Assembly: GCA_001936135.1 (NCBI GenBank)
Contig: CP012819.1
Span: forward strand, 1,021,001-1,085,000
Direction of reading: 5' to 3'
DNA length: 64,000 nt
Origin: Saccharomycopsis fibuligera x Saccharomycopsis cf. fibuligera
Taxonomy: Eukaryota; Ascomycota; Saccharomycetes; Ascoideales; Saccharomycopsidaceae
In this document: one piece after another, positions 55,515-64,000 of the stretch
Position numbering within the stretch: position 1 is the first letter of the stretch
Layout: each line of letters begins with the position of its first letter
Program-made: the position numbers and the translations under genes
The notes under the pieces: generated by a model
What the model saw: only the letters and a program-made list of their open reading frames with translations
Told to the model about the DNA's origin: nothing
Databases searched by the model: none

Positions 55515-56633
55515 CTATAGCTCGTCCTTCAACTTTTGTGCCAAGTTTGGCGATCCGCCAGGGAACACCACCACGTACTCCACGTACAAGTCCCCGTACT
55601 CGTCCGCGCCGTCTCTGACCGGCATGCCCTTGCCCTTGACCACCTCGATCTCGCCGTTGGCGACCACCTCGCCGCGGCCCCGATGCAACCTGACGGTGTT
55701 GAGGTCGCTGTCCAAAAACCCAATCTCTCTTTCCCAGCCGCCGCCGAGCGCCTCCTTCAACAGCAACGGCTCCGTGCGGTACAAGTCGCTGTGCTTGCGT
55801 CTGTAGCCCAAGTTGCCTTCTCGGCTTTCTGTCACCGTGACGACCAAGTCGCCCGGAACGACGTTCCTGTCGGGATGCTGGTCCGCTTCCTGCTCAAACA
55901 CCTCCACATGGTCTCTGTCGGCGCCGGGCGCCAAGTGGAAACTGTAGTTCCTCTCGGTGCGCACCACCCCACGGCCCCCGCACAAGTGGCATACATGCTC
56001 AACCACCTTCCCCTTGCCGCGGCAAACGTCGCAGTTGGTCTGGATCTGCTGGAACATCCCCGGCGCTAGCTGTCTCTTGAGCACTCTTATCCCTGAGCCG
56101 CCACAAGCGTGGCACACGTGGTCCTTGCCGTCCTCGGAGCCACTGCCCTTACAGTGCTTGCAGTTGTTTTGCATCTCGACACTGAAGTCCTTGCCCGCGC
56201 CGTTGTAGAACTCTTTCAACGTCGCGCTGAGCGCGGTTTGCGCGTTGTGTCCCCTCCGTGGCCCCTGTCTCTGGCCGCCAAACCCGTGGCCGCCGCCGCC
56301 AAACATGTGGTCAAAGAAGCCAAACCCTCCGTGGTTTGGCGGCGGGCCGCCACCGTTCTTGAGCCCCTCCTCGCCGTATTGGTCGTAAATCTGTCTTTTT
56401 TCTTCGTTCGATAGCACGTCGTACGCCTCGCCAACCTCGATAAACTTGTGGTGCGCCTCTTCGTTGCCTTGGTTCTTGTCCGGGTGGTACTTTTTGCTGA
56501 GATTGCGATATGCCTTTTTGATGTCTCTTTCGCTCGCGTCTTTCGAGACCCCGAGAATGTCGTAGTAGTTAGCGCTGCTGAGTACCGCGCTGGCGGACAA
56601 CAACAACAATGACAAGAGGCTGCTGATCTTCAT
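55515..56633 (-). CDS. SCJ1: ER-lumenal DnaJ/Hsp40 co-chaperone Scj1
   Basis: Scj1 stimulates Kar2/BiP during protein folding and ERAD in the ER lumen. The 372-aa protein has an N-terminal signal peptide ([21 protein letters not shown]) and a J domain at about 22-87 with HPD in [11 protein letters not shown] Gly/Phe-rich linker, then four CxxCxGxG zinc repeats ([32 protein letters not shown]) and a C-terminal substrate-binding domain follow. It ends exactly in KDEL, the ER-retrieval signal. Every landmark of Scj1 is present. Codon use is GC-rich at third positions, unlike MES1 or NEW1. One in-frame CTG (55761-55763) sits in LL-x-LKEAL, where Ser would be acceptable, consistent with CTG-clade decoding but not proof. 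Confidence 0.97.
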   Translation of the reverse strand: MKISSLLSLLLLSASAVLSSANYYDILGVSKDASERDIKKAYRNLSKKYHPDKNQGNEEAHHKFIEVGEAYDVLSNEEKRQIYDQYGEEGLKNGGGPPPNHGGFGFFDHMFGGGGHGFGGQRQGPRRGHNAQTALSATLKEFYNGAGKDFSVEMQNNCKHCKGSGSEDGKDHVCHACGGSGIRVLKRQLAPGMFQQIQTNCDVCRGKGKVVEHVCHLCGGRGVVRTERNYSFHLAPGADRDHVEVFEQEADQHPDRNVVPGDLVVTVTESREGNLGYRRKHSDLYRTEPLLLKEALGGGWEREIGFLDSDLNTVRLHRGRGEVVANGEIEVVKGKGMPVRDGADEYGDLYVEYVVVFPGGSPNLAQKLKDEL

Positions 56634-57027
56634 GGCTTCGGATCCTTCTTCTGTGTCGGCGGTGCTGCTCTCGTATAAGCGCCTTTCTTGCTGTTCTTAG
56701 CTGGTGCTGTGTATTTTGTCGAGATCTCTTGTTCTTCTGGTTACTGGCGGTGCAGTGCACGGGAATTTTTCAAGACGTTCTCGCCAGACTGTCACTAAAG
56801 AACGCCAAAGATCTTTCGAAAGCCGCCGCGGTCACATGCTCTCCGCCAAGCCCAGCGAAGTCGCTGCTGGTTGAGCACATTACGAACAGCAACAACAAAA
56901 AAAAAAAAGTATCCGGCGATGAGATGAGTTGGAAAAATATTGCGCCAACATCACAAGGTATCGGTTAACAGAACAGAGCAGAACAGAGCAGAGCAGAACA
57001 AAACGCGGGGGCCGTGACAGCACCGCA
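56634..57027. promoter_or_regulatory. Divergent promoter SCJ1/DML1
   Basis: No gene seen. AACAG/AGCAG pentamers at 56968-57000 form the DML1 leader. Confidence 0.55.
56968..57000. repeat. CAGAR pentanucleotide repeat in the DML1 leader
   Basis: Six to seven 5-nt units alternating between ACAGA- and GCAGA-type, ending 28 bp before the DML1 ATG. Confidence 0.8.
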
Positions 57028-58833
57028 ATGAGGGAAATAATCAATGTCTCGCTTTCGCATAAAGCCAACCATTTGAACACCCATTTCTACAACTCTCAGG
57101 AAAGCATCCTTTCACACCAGCCAGCCCGGGATCCCCAAAACCAGGCTTCGTTGCGCGACGTTGCTGACTTGAGCGTCTTCAACGATGCCGTGGTTGCTCC
57201 CGACAGGAAAAGTGTCTCGTACACACCAAGGCTCATGCTCTGGGATCTAAGGCACGGCTTCGGATCGCTTGATGAGCAGGAAACGTACGACGAGTCGCTA
57301 GCTCGCCGCAGCGAAAGAATTTACGACAACTACGGCATAGAGACGTGGAACGGAGGTAACGGCAGCCAGCAGCAGCAGCAGCAGCAGCAGCAGAAGGTTG
57401 AGAGGCTCGAGATAAAGAATGGCAAGAAGCAAACAAAGAGCGACTATCAGCAAGCGTTGGACAGCTTGGCCATCGACATGCCTGAAGTGAATTTGAACAA
57501 CACCCGTTATTGGTCAGACTATGCCAGAATGATATACACCCCGAAAGGTTTCAACAGCTTGCAGAGCTGGGAAATTGACCCGGTGAGGTACCCAAGAGGC
57601 AAGCCTCGGTACGCTGCTGATCCCAGCGCTGCCGCGAGTGACATTTCGGACGGTAGCAACAAGGCCCAAACGTTCAGTGATTTCCGTTACGGTGTGCAGG
57701 AATGGCAGCTGAATGAGTACAATTTGGACTACCTCGACGACCATCTACGATACTTTTTGGAGCGTGCTGATAACCCGCAAGGGATCAATCTTGTTACCGA
57801 GTGCGATTCCGGGTGGGGCGGGATTGCCAGCGGGTTGTTACCGTTGGCAAAAGACGAATATTTGTCCAAAAGCCTGATTTTCTCCTGGGGCTTATATGAT
57901 AACCTAAATAAACTAAGCGCCGCTGATAATGGCAAGATCAGCGCTCCGCAGCTTCTAACGAGAATCAGAAGCACTCTTGCATTGCTTGAGAACTCCAACG
58001 TGGTGTTCCCCATGTCAATGCCTTCCGCAATCCCATCCGGTTTTTTCAGGGACAATGAGCAACTCGAGTCGCAGTTGAGGAGCTCGCCGTGGTTTGAAAC
58101 CGCTACCCAAAGTCTAGTCTACGATTCAACATTGCTGCTTTTCGCCTCAAAAACTGACCCAGTGTCAATGAACGCCTTTGAGCTCGGGTTGACTATGGGC
58201 AACGACAAACGGAACTTGGTGACTTCGATTGAAACAGCTTGGGGCACCGTGGATGATTTCATCGATTCAAAATTCGCAAAACTTGGCGACTTTGCCGGTG
58301 AGCTTTTCGCACCATTGCCAAACATTGGCCAAAGAAAAAGAACAAGGGGTATTGGGAATAGTGGCAATAGCCACTCAAATAAGTCGCTGCATGTGTTTTC
58401 AAAGAATCTTGTCATACGGCCACCAACTAGTGCATTATCATCTACTGCCGCTGCGAGTGTTGCCGACTCCAGTTTCGACGAATCATTAATTATTGACAAT
58501 TTTGGTCGCTTTACCGACCTTCGCAATAATCACGGTGTGCCGCTCCGGGGCCTCCTCAGTTATAGTTCGCAGTTACCCCTCTGTGTCCCGGACACTTTTC
58601 CAAGCAAGTATTTGCCTGTTCAGCCTGCCAAGCATGCCGTTGCGGTAGGATTGGAGATCTCCACGAGGGCACGAGGATTGTTTTTGGAATACAAAAAGCT
58701 ATTAGAGGTGGTGCTACGGAGAAACTCTGATGAGAAGGAAGAACTCGTTGACCAGTTAGCAAGCTTGGCGCAGGAGTATGAGTGGGGATATGTTGAGGAT
58801 AGCGAGGATGATGAGGACGTTGGGTATTATTGA
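57028..58833 (+). CDS. DML1: Dml1/Misato mitochondrial distribution and morphology protein
   Basis: Dml1 (Misato) is a tubulin/FtsZ-related protein required for mitochondrial DNA inheritance and mitochondrial morphology. From the ATG at 57028 it encodes 601 aa, beginning MREIINVSLSHKANHLNTHF, the conserved family start. YTPRLMLWDLRHGFGSL follows, then the SYWSDYARMIY-type segment (here RYWSDYARMIYTPKGF). The tubulin-like part contains NLVTECDSGWGGIASGLL. A ten-residue Gln run at about 113-122 and an acidic C-terminus (EDSEDDEDVGYY) are the low-complexity parts. A frame extension to 56929 would need a non-ATG start and is not used. Confidence 0.94.
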   Translation: MREIINVSLSHKANHLNTHFYNSQESILSHQPARDPQNQASLRDVADLSVFNDAVVAPDRKSVSYTPRLMLWDLRHGFGSLDEQETYDESLARRSERIYDNYGIETWNGGNGSQQQQQQQQQKVERLEIKNGKKQTKSDYQQALDSLAIDMPEVNLNNTRYWSDYARMIYTPKGFNSLQSWEIDPVRYPRGKPRYAADPSAAASDISDGSNKAQTFSDFRYGVQEWQLNEYNLDYLDDHLRYFLERADNPQGINLVTECDSGWGGIASGLLPLAKDEYLSKSLIFSWGLYDNLNKLSAADNGKISAPQLLTRIRSTLALLENSNVVFPMSMPSAIPSGFFRDNEQLESQLRSSPWFETATQSLVYDSTLLLFASKTDPVSMNAFELGLTMGNDKRNLVTSIETAWGTVDDFIDSKFAKLGDFAGELFAPLPNIGQRKRTRGIGNSGNSHSNKSLHVFSKNLVIRPPTSALSSTAAASVADSSFDESLIIDNFGRFTDLRNNHGVPLRGLLSYSSQLPLCVPDTFPSKYLPVQPAKHAVAVGLEISTRARGLFLEYKKLLEVVLRRNSDEKEELVDQLASLAQEYEWGYVEDSEDDEDVGYY

Positions 58834-58907
58834 TTTTTGCTGTTGATAGAATTCAGTATCTGAGTATCTGGTTGGTGCATACTTTTGTGAATATTAAAGC
58901 CACCTTT

Positions 58908-58938
<31 letters not shown>

Positions 58939-59332
58939 CTTTTTTTCTTTATTGTTTTCTTCTCCCGAGCGAAAAATAACATAGGAATATACTAAGCAAA
59001 CAGTGTCTTGTTGCAAGCTCGCATCCAAATATATCTTCCTTTCTGATGTTATACCATACCCATGCAGTCAATGTACCACTGCAACGGTGTCCAAACGCAC
59101 CTAGAATTTCACGCGCCGCCTGCTTGTCGCCACAATATTACCCGCCTCAAATAACACAGTACCCAAACAAAATTTTCTTCGCCAGCGTTCGTTGGTTGCC
59201 CAGTGCTCAAGTGGTCGACGACGAAAGTGCGAAAGCCAGAGAAAAATTTACAAAGTTTCACTCACTGTTTCTTTCCCTTCCCTGTTTGAAACATCAGATA
59301 CTAAACAAAACAAAACATCACATCCATACACA
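58834..59332. promoter_or_regulatory. DML1 terminator region and EGD1 promoter
   Basis: T24 followed directly by A13 at 58904-58940 forms a perfect homopolymer hairpin, a plausible DML1 3' signal. The right part is the EGD1 promoter and leader; no gene seen. Confidence 0.5.
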
Positions 59333-60531
59333 ATGCCAATCGACCCAGAAAAATTAGCTAAATTGCAAAAAGCTTCTGCTAACAACAAAGTTGGTATGTA
59401 ACCGCAGTGATGATGGGACTTCTATCATATGAGGGAGTGAAAATCACAGAACACAGCAAGAATGAGGATTTGTCGTCGCCAGATAGCCGTGAAATAGTGC
59501 CAATTTGTTTTGATGAGATATCGGGTATTTGTTGAAGATTGTAACGTTTTATCGAGTTGCCAATTCACGAAAACCAACTGTGCTTTTTCACATTTGCAAA
59601 TCGATATTGCCTACAGCTACGGGAGTAGTGTTTGCAATTTTTGTCAACTTTTCAAGAATTTCACGAGGGAGTTGAGATACAACAAAGAGACTTCAAGAGA
59701 TCTACAGAGAAGGGAACTCTATTCCGGAAAACGTTTCACGAGTAAACGACTATATTGCCCTAAAATACAGTGGGTGATTGTGGTACTGTTGTGCTAGTGA
59801 TAAATATTTGGCTGCTCCCCATCGGATTGCCAAACTCAAATTGCAATCTTGAACACCGTTCGACTTCAATCTCATTTTTGTTTAATGTATCTTGATGGAA
59901 ATGGTTATTTTGTGAAACTTCATACTAACGTTATTATAGGGTATGTCCGTTTTTCAAAAACACTACACAGTCTGCTTCCATGTTGAGCACCCATTGAACT
60001 TGAAAAAAAAAAAAAAAAAAAAGCACACAATTTATGTAGTATTGAAAAGATCATTTTTACTAACTAGAACATTATAGTGGTGCTCGTCGTAAGGCTAAGA
60101 AGCCAGTTGCTGCTGAAGATGACACCAAAGTTCAAGCTGCTTTGAAAAAATTGAACCCACAAACTTTGGACAACATTCAAGAAGTCAACTTCTTCAAGGA
60201 TGATGGTAAAGTTTTGCACTTCAACCGTGCTTCTGTTCAAGCTTCTGCTCAAAACAATACTTACGCTGTTTACGGTAGACCACAAGAAAAGAACTTGACT
60301 GACTTGTTGCCAGGTATCTTGCCACAATTGGGTTCTGAAAACTTAGACGTTTTGAGACAATTGGCTGAAACTATTCAAGCTAACGGTGGTCTTGACCCAT
60401 CCAAGGCTGCTGAATTTGCTCAAGACCATGCTGGCCATGACCACGAAGGTCACGACCATGACCACGCCCAGAAAGAAGACGACATTCCAGATTTGGTTGG
60501 TGGCGAAAACTTTGAAGATCAAGTCGAGTAA
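59333..60531 (+). CDS. EGD1: Nascent polypeptide-associated complex beta subunit (three exons, one of 1 nt)
   Basis: Egd1 (beta-NAC) pairs with Egd2 at the ribosome exit tunnel to shield nascent chains and assist targeting. Exon 1 (59333-59393) encodes MPIDPEKLAKLQKASANNKV plus one base. Exon 3 (60078-60531) carries the NAC domain (ANFFKDDGK-type VNFFKDDGKVLHF, YGRPQEKNLTDLLPGILPQLG). Joining these directly is out of frame (515 nt). Adding the single G at 59940, between TACTAAC-TTATAG and GTATGT, gives 516 nt and restores KVGGARRK, the conserved ribosome-binding motif. The product is 171 aa. The C-terminal region has a His/Asp-rich stretch (DHAGHDHEGHDHDHAQ). An alternative single-intron model with an acceptor at 60067 keeps frame but uses an AG four bases from the branch A and breaks the motif. 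Confidence 0.9.
59394..59939 (+). other. EGD1: EGD1 intron 1
   Basis: 546 nt: GTATGT donor, TACTAAC branch at 59923-59929, ATAG acceptor ten bases on. All signals consensus. No convincing C/D snoRNA was found inside: a GTGATGA C-like box at 59407 lacks a CTGA partner. Confidence 0.85.
59940..59940 (+). other. EGD1: Proposed one-nucleotide exon of EGD1
   Basis: The single G lies between the acceptor ...TTATAG (ending 59939) and the donor GTATGT (starting 59941). It supplies the second base of the first Gly codon of KVGGARRK. Confidence 0.75.
59941..60077 (+). other. EGD1: EGD1 intron 2
   Basis: 137 nt: GTATGT donor, TACTAAC branch at 60058-60064, ATTATAG acceptor. An A20 run lies in the middle (60003-60022). 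Confidence 0.85.
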
Positions 60532-61081
60532 ATGGTTTGAATTGTAAATAATTTATGATACTTTATTATTGTTTATGTTTTATAAAGCCTTTTTTGCTTA
60601 CTGCTTGTTGATTCTGCTTCATCATTGGCCCACAGTTTAAATGAAATGAAATGATAACGATAAGAAAAGAAGAAGAGGTAGATAACTTCATTTGAAGGTC
60701 TTCTAACTCTTATTAATATTTTTTTATAAATCCTTTTTTTCTTAAACCAATGTTTTATTACATGTTTTTTTTTTTCTCCGGTTCTGCATTCAAGTTCGCG
60801 TGGTGCAAATGCACCCAGAACAAGTAAATGTAATAAATTTGCTTATTATTATAACGTTTATCTAAGCGAAACTCTAAAGGATAACATATACATTATATAC
60901 AAGACACTCTTTATCTGCACCATTGTGTATCAAAACTACCAGATCTGCTAACATAGCGCTGATAAGCTTTATCGCAACCTAGTAATCCATTCTGAAACAA
61001 AATATAGGTATGCGATCATTCTTCATCCTTCCAATCGACTTAATAATAATTACCGAAGTAAACATCCACTGCACAAAAAAA
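60532..61081. other. Convergent spacer EGD1 / YFH1
   Basis: No gene seen; T-rich 3' sequences of EGD1. Confidence 0.5.
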
Positions 61082-61714
61082 TCAGTTAAACTTGAACTCC
61101 GCATCACCGATAGCCTCTCCCACCTCAGCTTCAAGAACCTCCTTCAACTCCGATCCATCTCTCAAAGAAGTCCATTTTCCCTTCACCAAATCGTAGCGAT
61201 TTGGTCCCGAGATTGGACTACTTAGCCAGATTTGTTTATTTGGAGGCTGTTTATTAATCACATAATCTCCAAGAGGCGGCAATTCCAAATTCAACACTCC
61301 ATCAGCATAATCCACATCAATTGCGGCATGTGTTTCGCTTACTGACTCTAGTTGTTCAACAATGTCTTCAAGGAATTCATCCGCAACGGAGTGATAATCA
61401 CGTATGCTTAATTCATCGACTTCTGTAGGAATGGGACGCCCATCGGTGGTGCTGACGCTATAGTGACCTTTGGAGAAAAAAGAGGCGGGTGATTTTTGAA
61501 AACAAAAGTTGGCGGTTTGGGTTCTTGATATTGGCCATGTTAATGAAGAGCATGATTGTTGTTGGTGTTGTTGTTGCTTAAGTTGCGGGAGTGAAACTAA
61601 TGCAAAAGATCTGATACTTTGGCTTTGCTTAGCGGCAACATTGCAAGCAGCTTTGGAAACAGCACTCACTTGTCTTTGAAACTGGACACCAAGTATGCTT
61701 TTTGGAAGTATCAT
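61082..61714 (-). CDS. YFH1: Frataxin (mitochondrial iron-sulfur cluster biogenesis)
   Basis: Frataxin accelerates sulfur transfer on the Nfs1-Isd11-Isu1 complex in the mitochondrial matrix. The 210-aa precursor has a basic, Ser/Gln-rich N-terminus (about 1-85) fitting a mitochondrial presequence. The frataxin fold follows: YHSVADEFLEDIVEQLESV (acidic helix 1), DVDYADGVLNLELPPLGDYVINKQPPNKQIWLSSP split over the beta sheet, and SGPNRYDLVKGKWTSLRDG. The NKQPPNKQIWLSSP block is diagnostic. The presequence region is longer than in S. cerevisiae because of a Gln-rich insert (QLKQQQHQQQ). It is divergent from the gene at 62237, sharing about 0.5 kb containing a CACGTG. Confidence 0.97.
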   Translation of the reverse strand: MILPKSILGVQFQRQVSAVSKAACNVAAKQSQSIRSFALVSLPQLKQQQHQQQSCSSLTWPISRTQTANFCFQKSPASFFSKGHYSVSTTDGRPIPTEVDELSIRDYHSVADEFLEDIVEQLESVSETHAAIDVDYADGVLNLELPPLGDYVINKQPPNKQIWLSSPISGPNRYDLVKGKWTSLRDGSELKEVLEAEVGEAIGDAEFKFN

Positions 61715-62236
61715 GGCTCAATTGTATTGAAAGCTTATTTTGTATGTTAAGTATTGAATGAACACCAATTATGATCGTGTGATTATGACTACAATGGTAG
61801 TTTATTTATTCAAATACCTTGTTTCTTCAGTAGCAAGATGTCAGTCTTCTTTTGTCTCTGCAAAATTGAAAAAAAAAAATAAAAAATAAAAAATAATAAA
61901 AAAAGCTATAGCGTATCAAGAATCTGCTCTGTGTTGTATGCTCTGCTTAGAAGAATAAGCTCAGTTAACTTCCAGTTAACTAACCTGCTTTGAAATTTGC
62001 TGGTTTTTATTCGGCAATTAATTAATGTATGGGAGAAAGGCGCCCCAAAAAAAATCAAAAAGACAAACGGACGCTTCTGCACGTGCGCGCTCAGGTGATA
62101 CTAATTTAATGCAGTGATTTCTGGGGAGCATCAATGCTTCAACTTCAGCTCATCGGCAGACGAGGAACCGTTGGTGATAGAGATAGGCATTGGGTGATTA
62201 TTATAATAGCACAAGCACATTACTTTCCAGACAAAC
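61715..62236. promoter_or_regulatory. Divergent promoter YFH1 / 62237 gene
   Basis: Contains CACGTG at 62080-62085 in a GC-rich patch (GCACGTGCGCGC), a candidate Cbf1-type site that could serve either gene. A-rich runs near 61870-61905. Confidence 0.5.
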
Positions 62237-63184
62237 ATGAGCACCGCAATCCCCCAATTAGTGCCTTCAAGGATCACCAAAGGCGTTCCATCATACAAAT
62301 TGTTGAGCAACGAGTCTATTGCACGGCTTGCAAAAATTCCTGATTATCCACTAGACTACAACATCTATGTCTTCCAACAAATAACCGACTCAAGAGACAA
62401 TCTCACTAAAGAAGAACATAAAGAGATTATCGAGTCCTTCCAGCAGAAGCAGAGAAATTTTAACGGCAATGGCAAATATGAGGAAGAACAACTTGAACAA
62501 CAAGGAAACAACGCGGAGCAGAAGAAATACTTGACGAAAACCGCAGAGATGCACGACCGGTTATTGCAGTACTTGATATTGGAAAGAAAAAGAAGAGAAA
62601 AAATTGTGTTGAAGAAGTACTTGTGTGATGAGATTTCTAAGAGAAAAAATCAAGATCCAGCAGAAAATAAGTTACAGGTAGATTTGCAGTTGCTGGATGA
62701 AGAAGAAAATGATATTTTACGATACAAAATCAGATCTCCTATCTACAACACTTTGATTCAATCCTCGCTAGCATCGGAAGAAGCACCAGGAGTGGGAAAT
62801 GGTGCCACTGAGAACAACAAAAGCAAGAGGGGCCCGGGTCAATTTAAAAGATTCGCAACTGTGCAAAATATAGAATACAAATTTGAAGAGGAATTAAATG
62901 ACGATGAACTTGTTGAACTCTTCGCAGATTGTGAGGAATTCAAACAATTTGAATTGATATACAACGATTTAAGAAAAAATAGCGCAAGCAATATCATTGC
63001 AGAAACTGAATATGGAGACGAAAATAAGGGAAGCGGCCAAAAACAAATCAAAGCCAAGGCAATTGACAAGATAATAGATCAACTAACCAATGAGAATATC
63101 ATTCGGCTAATGATTCCTTTGGCAGGGCAGGCAATCCTTAGCGGTATTGACATTGCTGCAAGTTCAAGCAGCGGAAAGAAATAA
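62237..63184 (+). CDS. Unrecognised 315-aa charged helical protein
   Basis: I do not recognise this protein. It begins MSTAIPQLVPSRITKGVPSY, then IPDYPLDYNIYVFQQITDSR. Long charged helices follow (about 55-160: EEHKEIIESFQQKQ, LERKRREKIVLKKYL, LQLLDEEENDILRYKI). A basic PGQFKRFATVQNIEYKFEEELNDDELVELF block lies near 205-230, and the tail is weakly hydrophobic (LMIPLAGQAILSGIDIAASSSSGKK). No signal peptide or clear membrane span. The Asn/Gln-poor, charged composition and clean ATG support a real gene. It could be a subunit of a nuclear or mitochondrial complex; not assigned. Confidence 0.85.
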   Translation: MSTAIPQLVPSRITKGVPSYKLLSNESIARLAKIPDYPLDYNIYVFQQITDSRDNLTKEEHKEIIESFQQKQRNFNGNGKYEEEQLEQQGNNAEQKKYLTKTAEMHDRLLQYLILERKRREKIVLKKYLCDEISKRKNQDPAENKLQVDLQLLDEEENDILRYKIRSPIYNTLIQSSLASEEAPGVGNGATENNKSKRGPGQFKRFATVQNIEYKFEEELNDDELVELFADCEEFKQFELIYNDLRKNSASNIIAETEYGDENKGSGQKQIKAKAIDKIIDQLTNENIIRLMIPLAGQAILSGIDIAASSSSGKK

Positions 63185-64000
63185 TTGCTTTTGATTTTAC
63201 GTTATTGTGGCTTTATGTGTTGCATCTTTTTTTTTTTTTTTTTTTTTTCGATTCAAGGATCGCAATTATGCAACTAAGAGGAAATGAAGAAACTTGGAGT
63301 AATTTTGTTGACCCATTTTGTGTTTTGCAGGTTTTCTCATGGCTTTTGTTTTCTCTTGTTGAATTGTATTTTGTCGTTTGTTCTTTTCATTTTTTGTTTC
63401 AGGTAATATAAAAAGTAGGATTCTCGTCTCTCTGCACTACAGCTTTTGGTGTTTTGATTGTCCTTGAGCCCGTAAGTAATACATCCTTAAATACGATTGA
63501 CTCCCAGTTTACGCTTTCCACCCACGAATATACAGCCACTATATCACACTATGAGTATCTATTTAAGCAGTGCATGCGACAACAAGAGAAAAGAATGAAA
63601 GAAGACGTAAGGTCCATCCTACAGTGATAGCCTGTGGTGATAGTAGGGTCAGCCTAATGGTGTATACGAACAATACAGCTCAAAATTTAAATTTTAAGAT
63701 TTAAAATAATGCCTCATTTTCTAGCAGAGAAGAGCGGGAGTGTTTTATTACTGAGGTGGACTAACAGCCTGCTGTAGCATAGGACAGGAATTAGTGCGCA
63801 GAAGTTCTGTCAGTAGTGCTGTCAATCTCTCTTCACTGCCTATCAATCAATAAAAGGTGAAAATAGAAAAATTGCAAGTCCGAGCGCGGTTTGCTCCTTT
63901 CAGCTATAGCGGCGTAGATCTTGCAATATCTTGTCCGAATCGGCTGCTAAATCCTTTGATGTTTGACCTTGCAAAAAAATCTAATGGGGAAAAAAAATTA
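63185..64000. other. Right end of window, no gene seen
   Basis: T26 at about 63224-63249 soon after the stop (likely 3' end). The rest has no supported frame; a TATA-like TATTTAAG near 63557 may belong to a gene outside the window. Confidence 0.45.

Noticed and set aside
53600-57300. Horizontal transfer as the cause of the GC-rich island
   Set aside because: GAD1, SCJ1 and DML1 are typical yeast genes, and the composition change does not follow gene boundaries.
59394-60067. Single-intron EGD1 model with the acceptor CTAG at 60067
   Set aside because: Keeps frame but the AG is only four bases from the TACTAAC branch A, skips a consensus branch and acceptor at 59923-59939, and destroys the conserved GG-RRK motif.

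Overview
This window looks like nuclear chromosomal DNA of an ascomycete budding yeast of the CTG (Serinales/Candida) clade. Introns use GTATGT or GTAAGT donors and TACTAAC-type branch points. The genes are compact, mostly single-exon, AT-rich and rich in Asn/Gln runs, and their products are closest to yeast families. Lodderomyces elongisporus is my best guess, from the long intergenic spacers, many 25-42 nt poly(dA:dT) tracts and abundant microsatellites; this is inference, not proof. Translations here use the standard code, so any CTG codon may really read Ser.

Layout. 0-7.4 kb: TIM17 (-, one intron) diverges from RPB4 (+); an IRS4-type EH-domain gene (-) faces RPB4. 8.6-14.5 kb: VPS38 (+, with a 24-nt first exon), a Gly/Asn/Ser-rich hydrophilic protein (-) and TIF11/eIF1A (+, one intron). 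14.5-18 kb: gene-empty spacer. 18-26.5 kb: a 2,826-codon TOR kinase whose FRB domain has lost key rapamycin-contact residues. 27.0-27.9 kb: decayed NAD(P)-dependent epimerase-like pseudogene (-). 29.3-32.9 kb: NEW1 (+). 34.25 kb: a 51-codon secreted-peptide candidate (+). 35-39.6 kb: MES1 (-) and GLE2 (-). 42.2 kb: an 86-aa CxxC/CxxC protein (+) behind a long promoter. 42.5-46 kb: gene desert with a 52-copy TTA microsatellite. 46-50 kb: a CYS3/MET28-type bZIP gene (-) and ENV9 (-). 51-54.7 kb: PNG1 (+) and GAD1 (-). 55.5-58.8 kb: SCJ1 (-) and DML1 (+), inside a GC-rich island that begins in GAD1. 59.3-63.2 kb: EGD1 (+), YFH1 (-) and an unrecognised gene (+).

The genes are ordinary housekeeping functions: transcription, translation initiation and elongation, mitochondrial import and iron-sulfur biogenesis, ER folding and deglycosylation, endosomal trafficking, nutrient signalling. 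There is no operon-like organisation. I saw no tRNA, rRNA, transposon or CRISPR.

The two most striking observations are EGD1, whose frame can only be restored sensibly by a one-nucleotide exon between two canonical introns, and the TOR kinase with a degenerate FRB domain.
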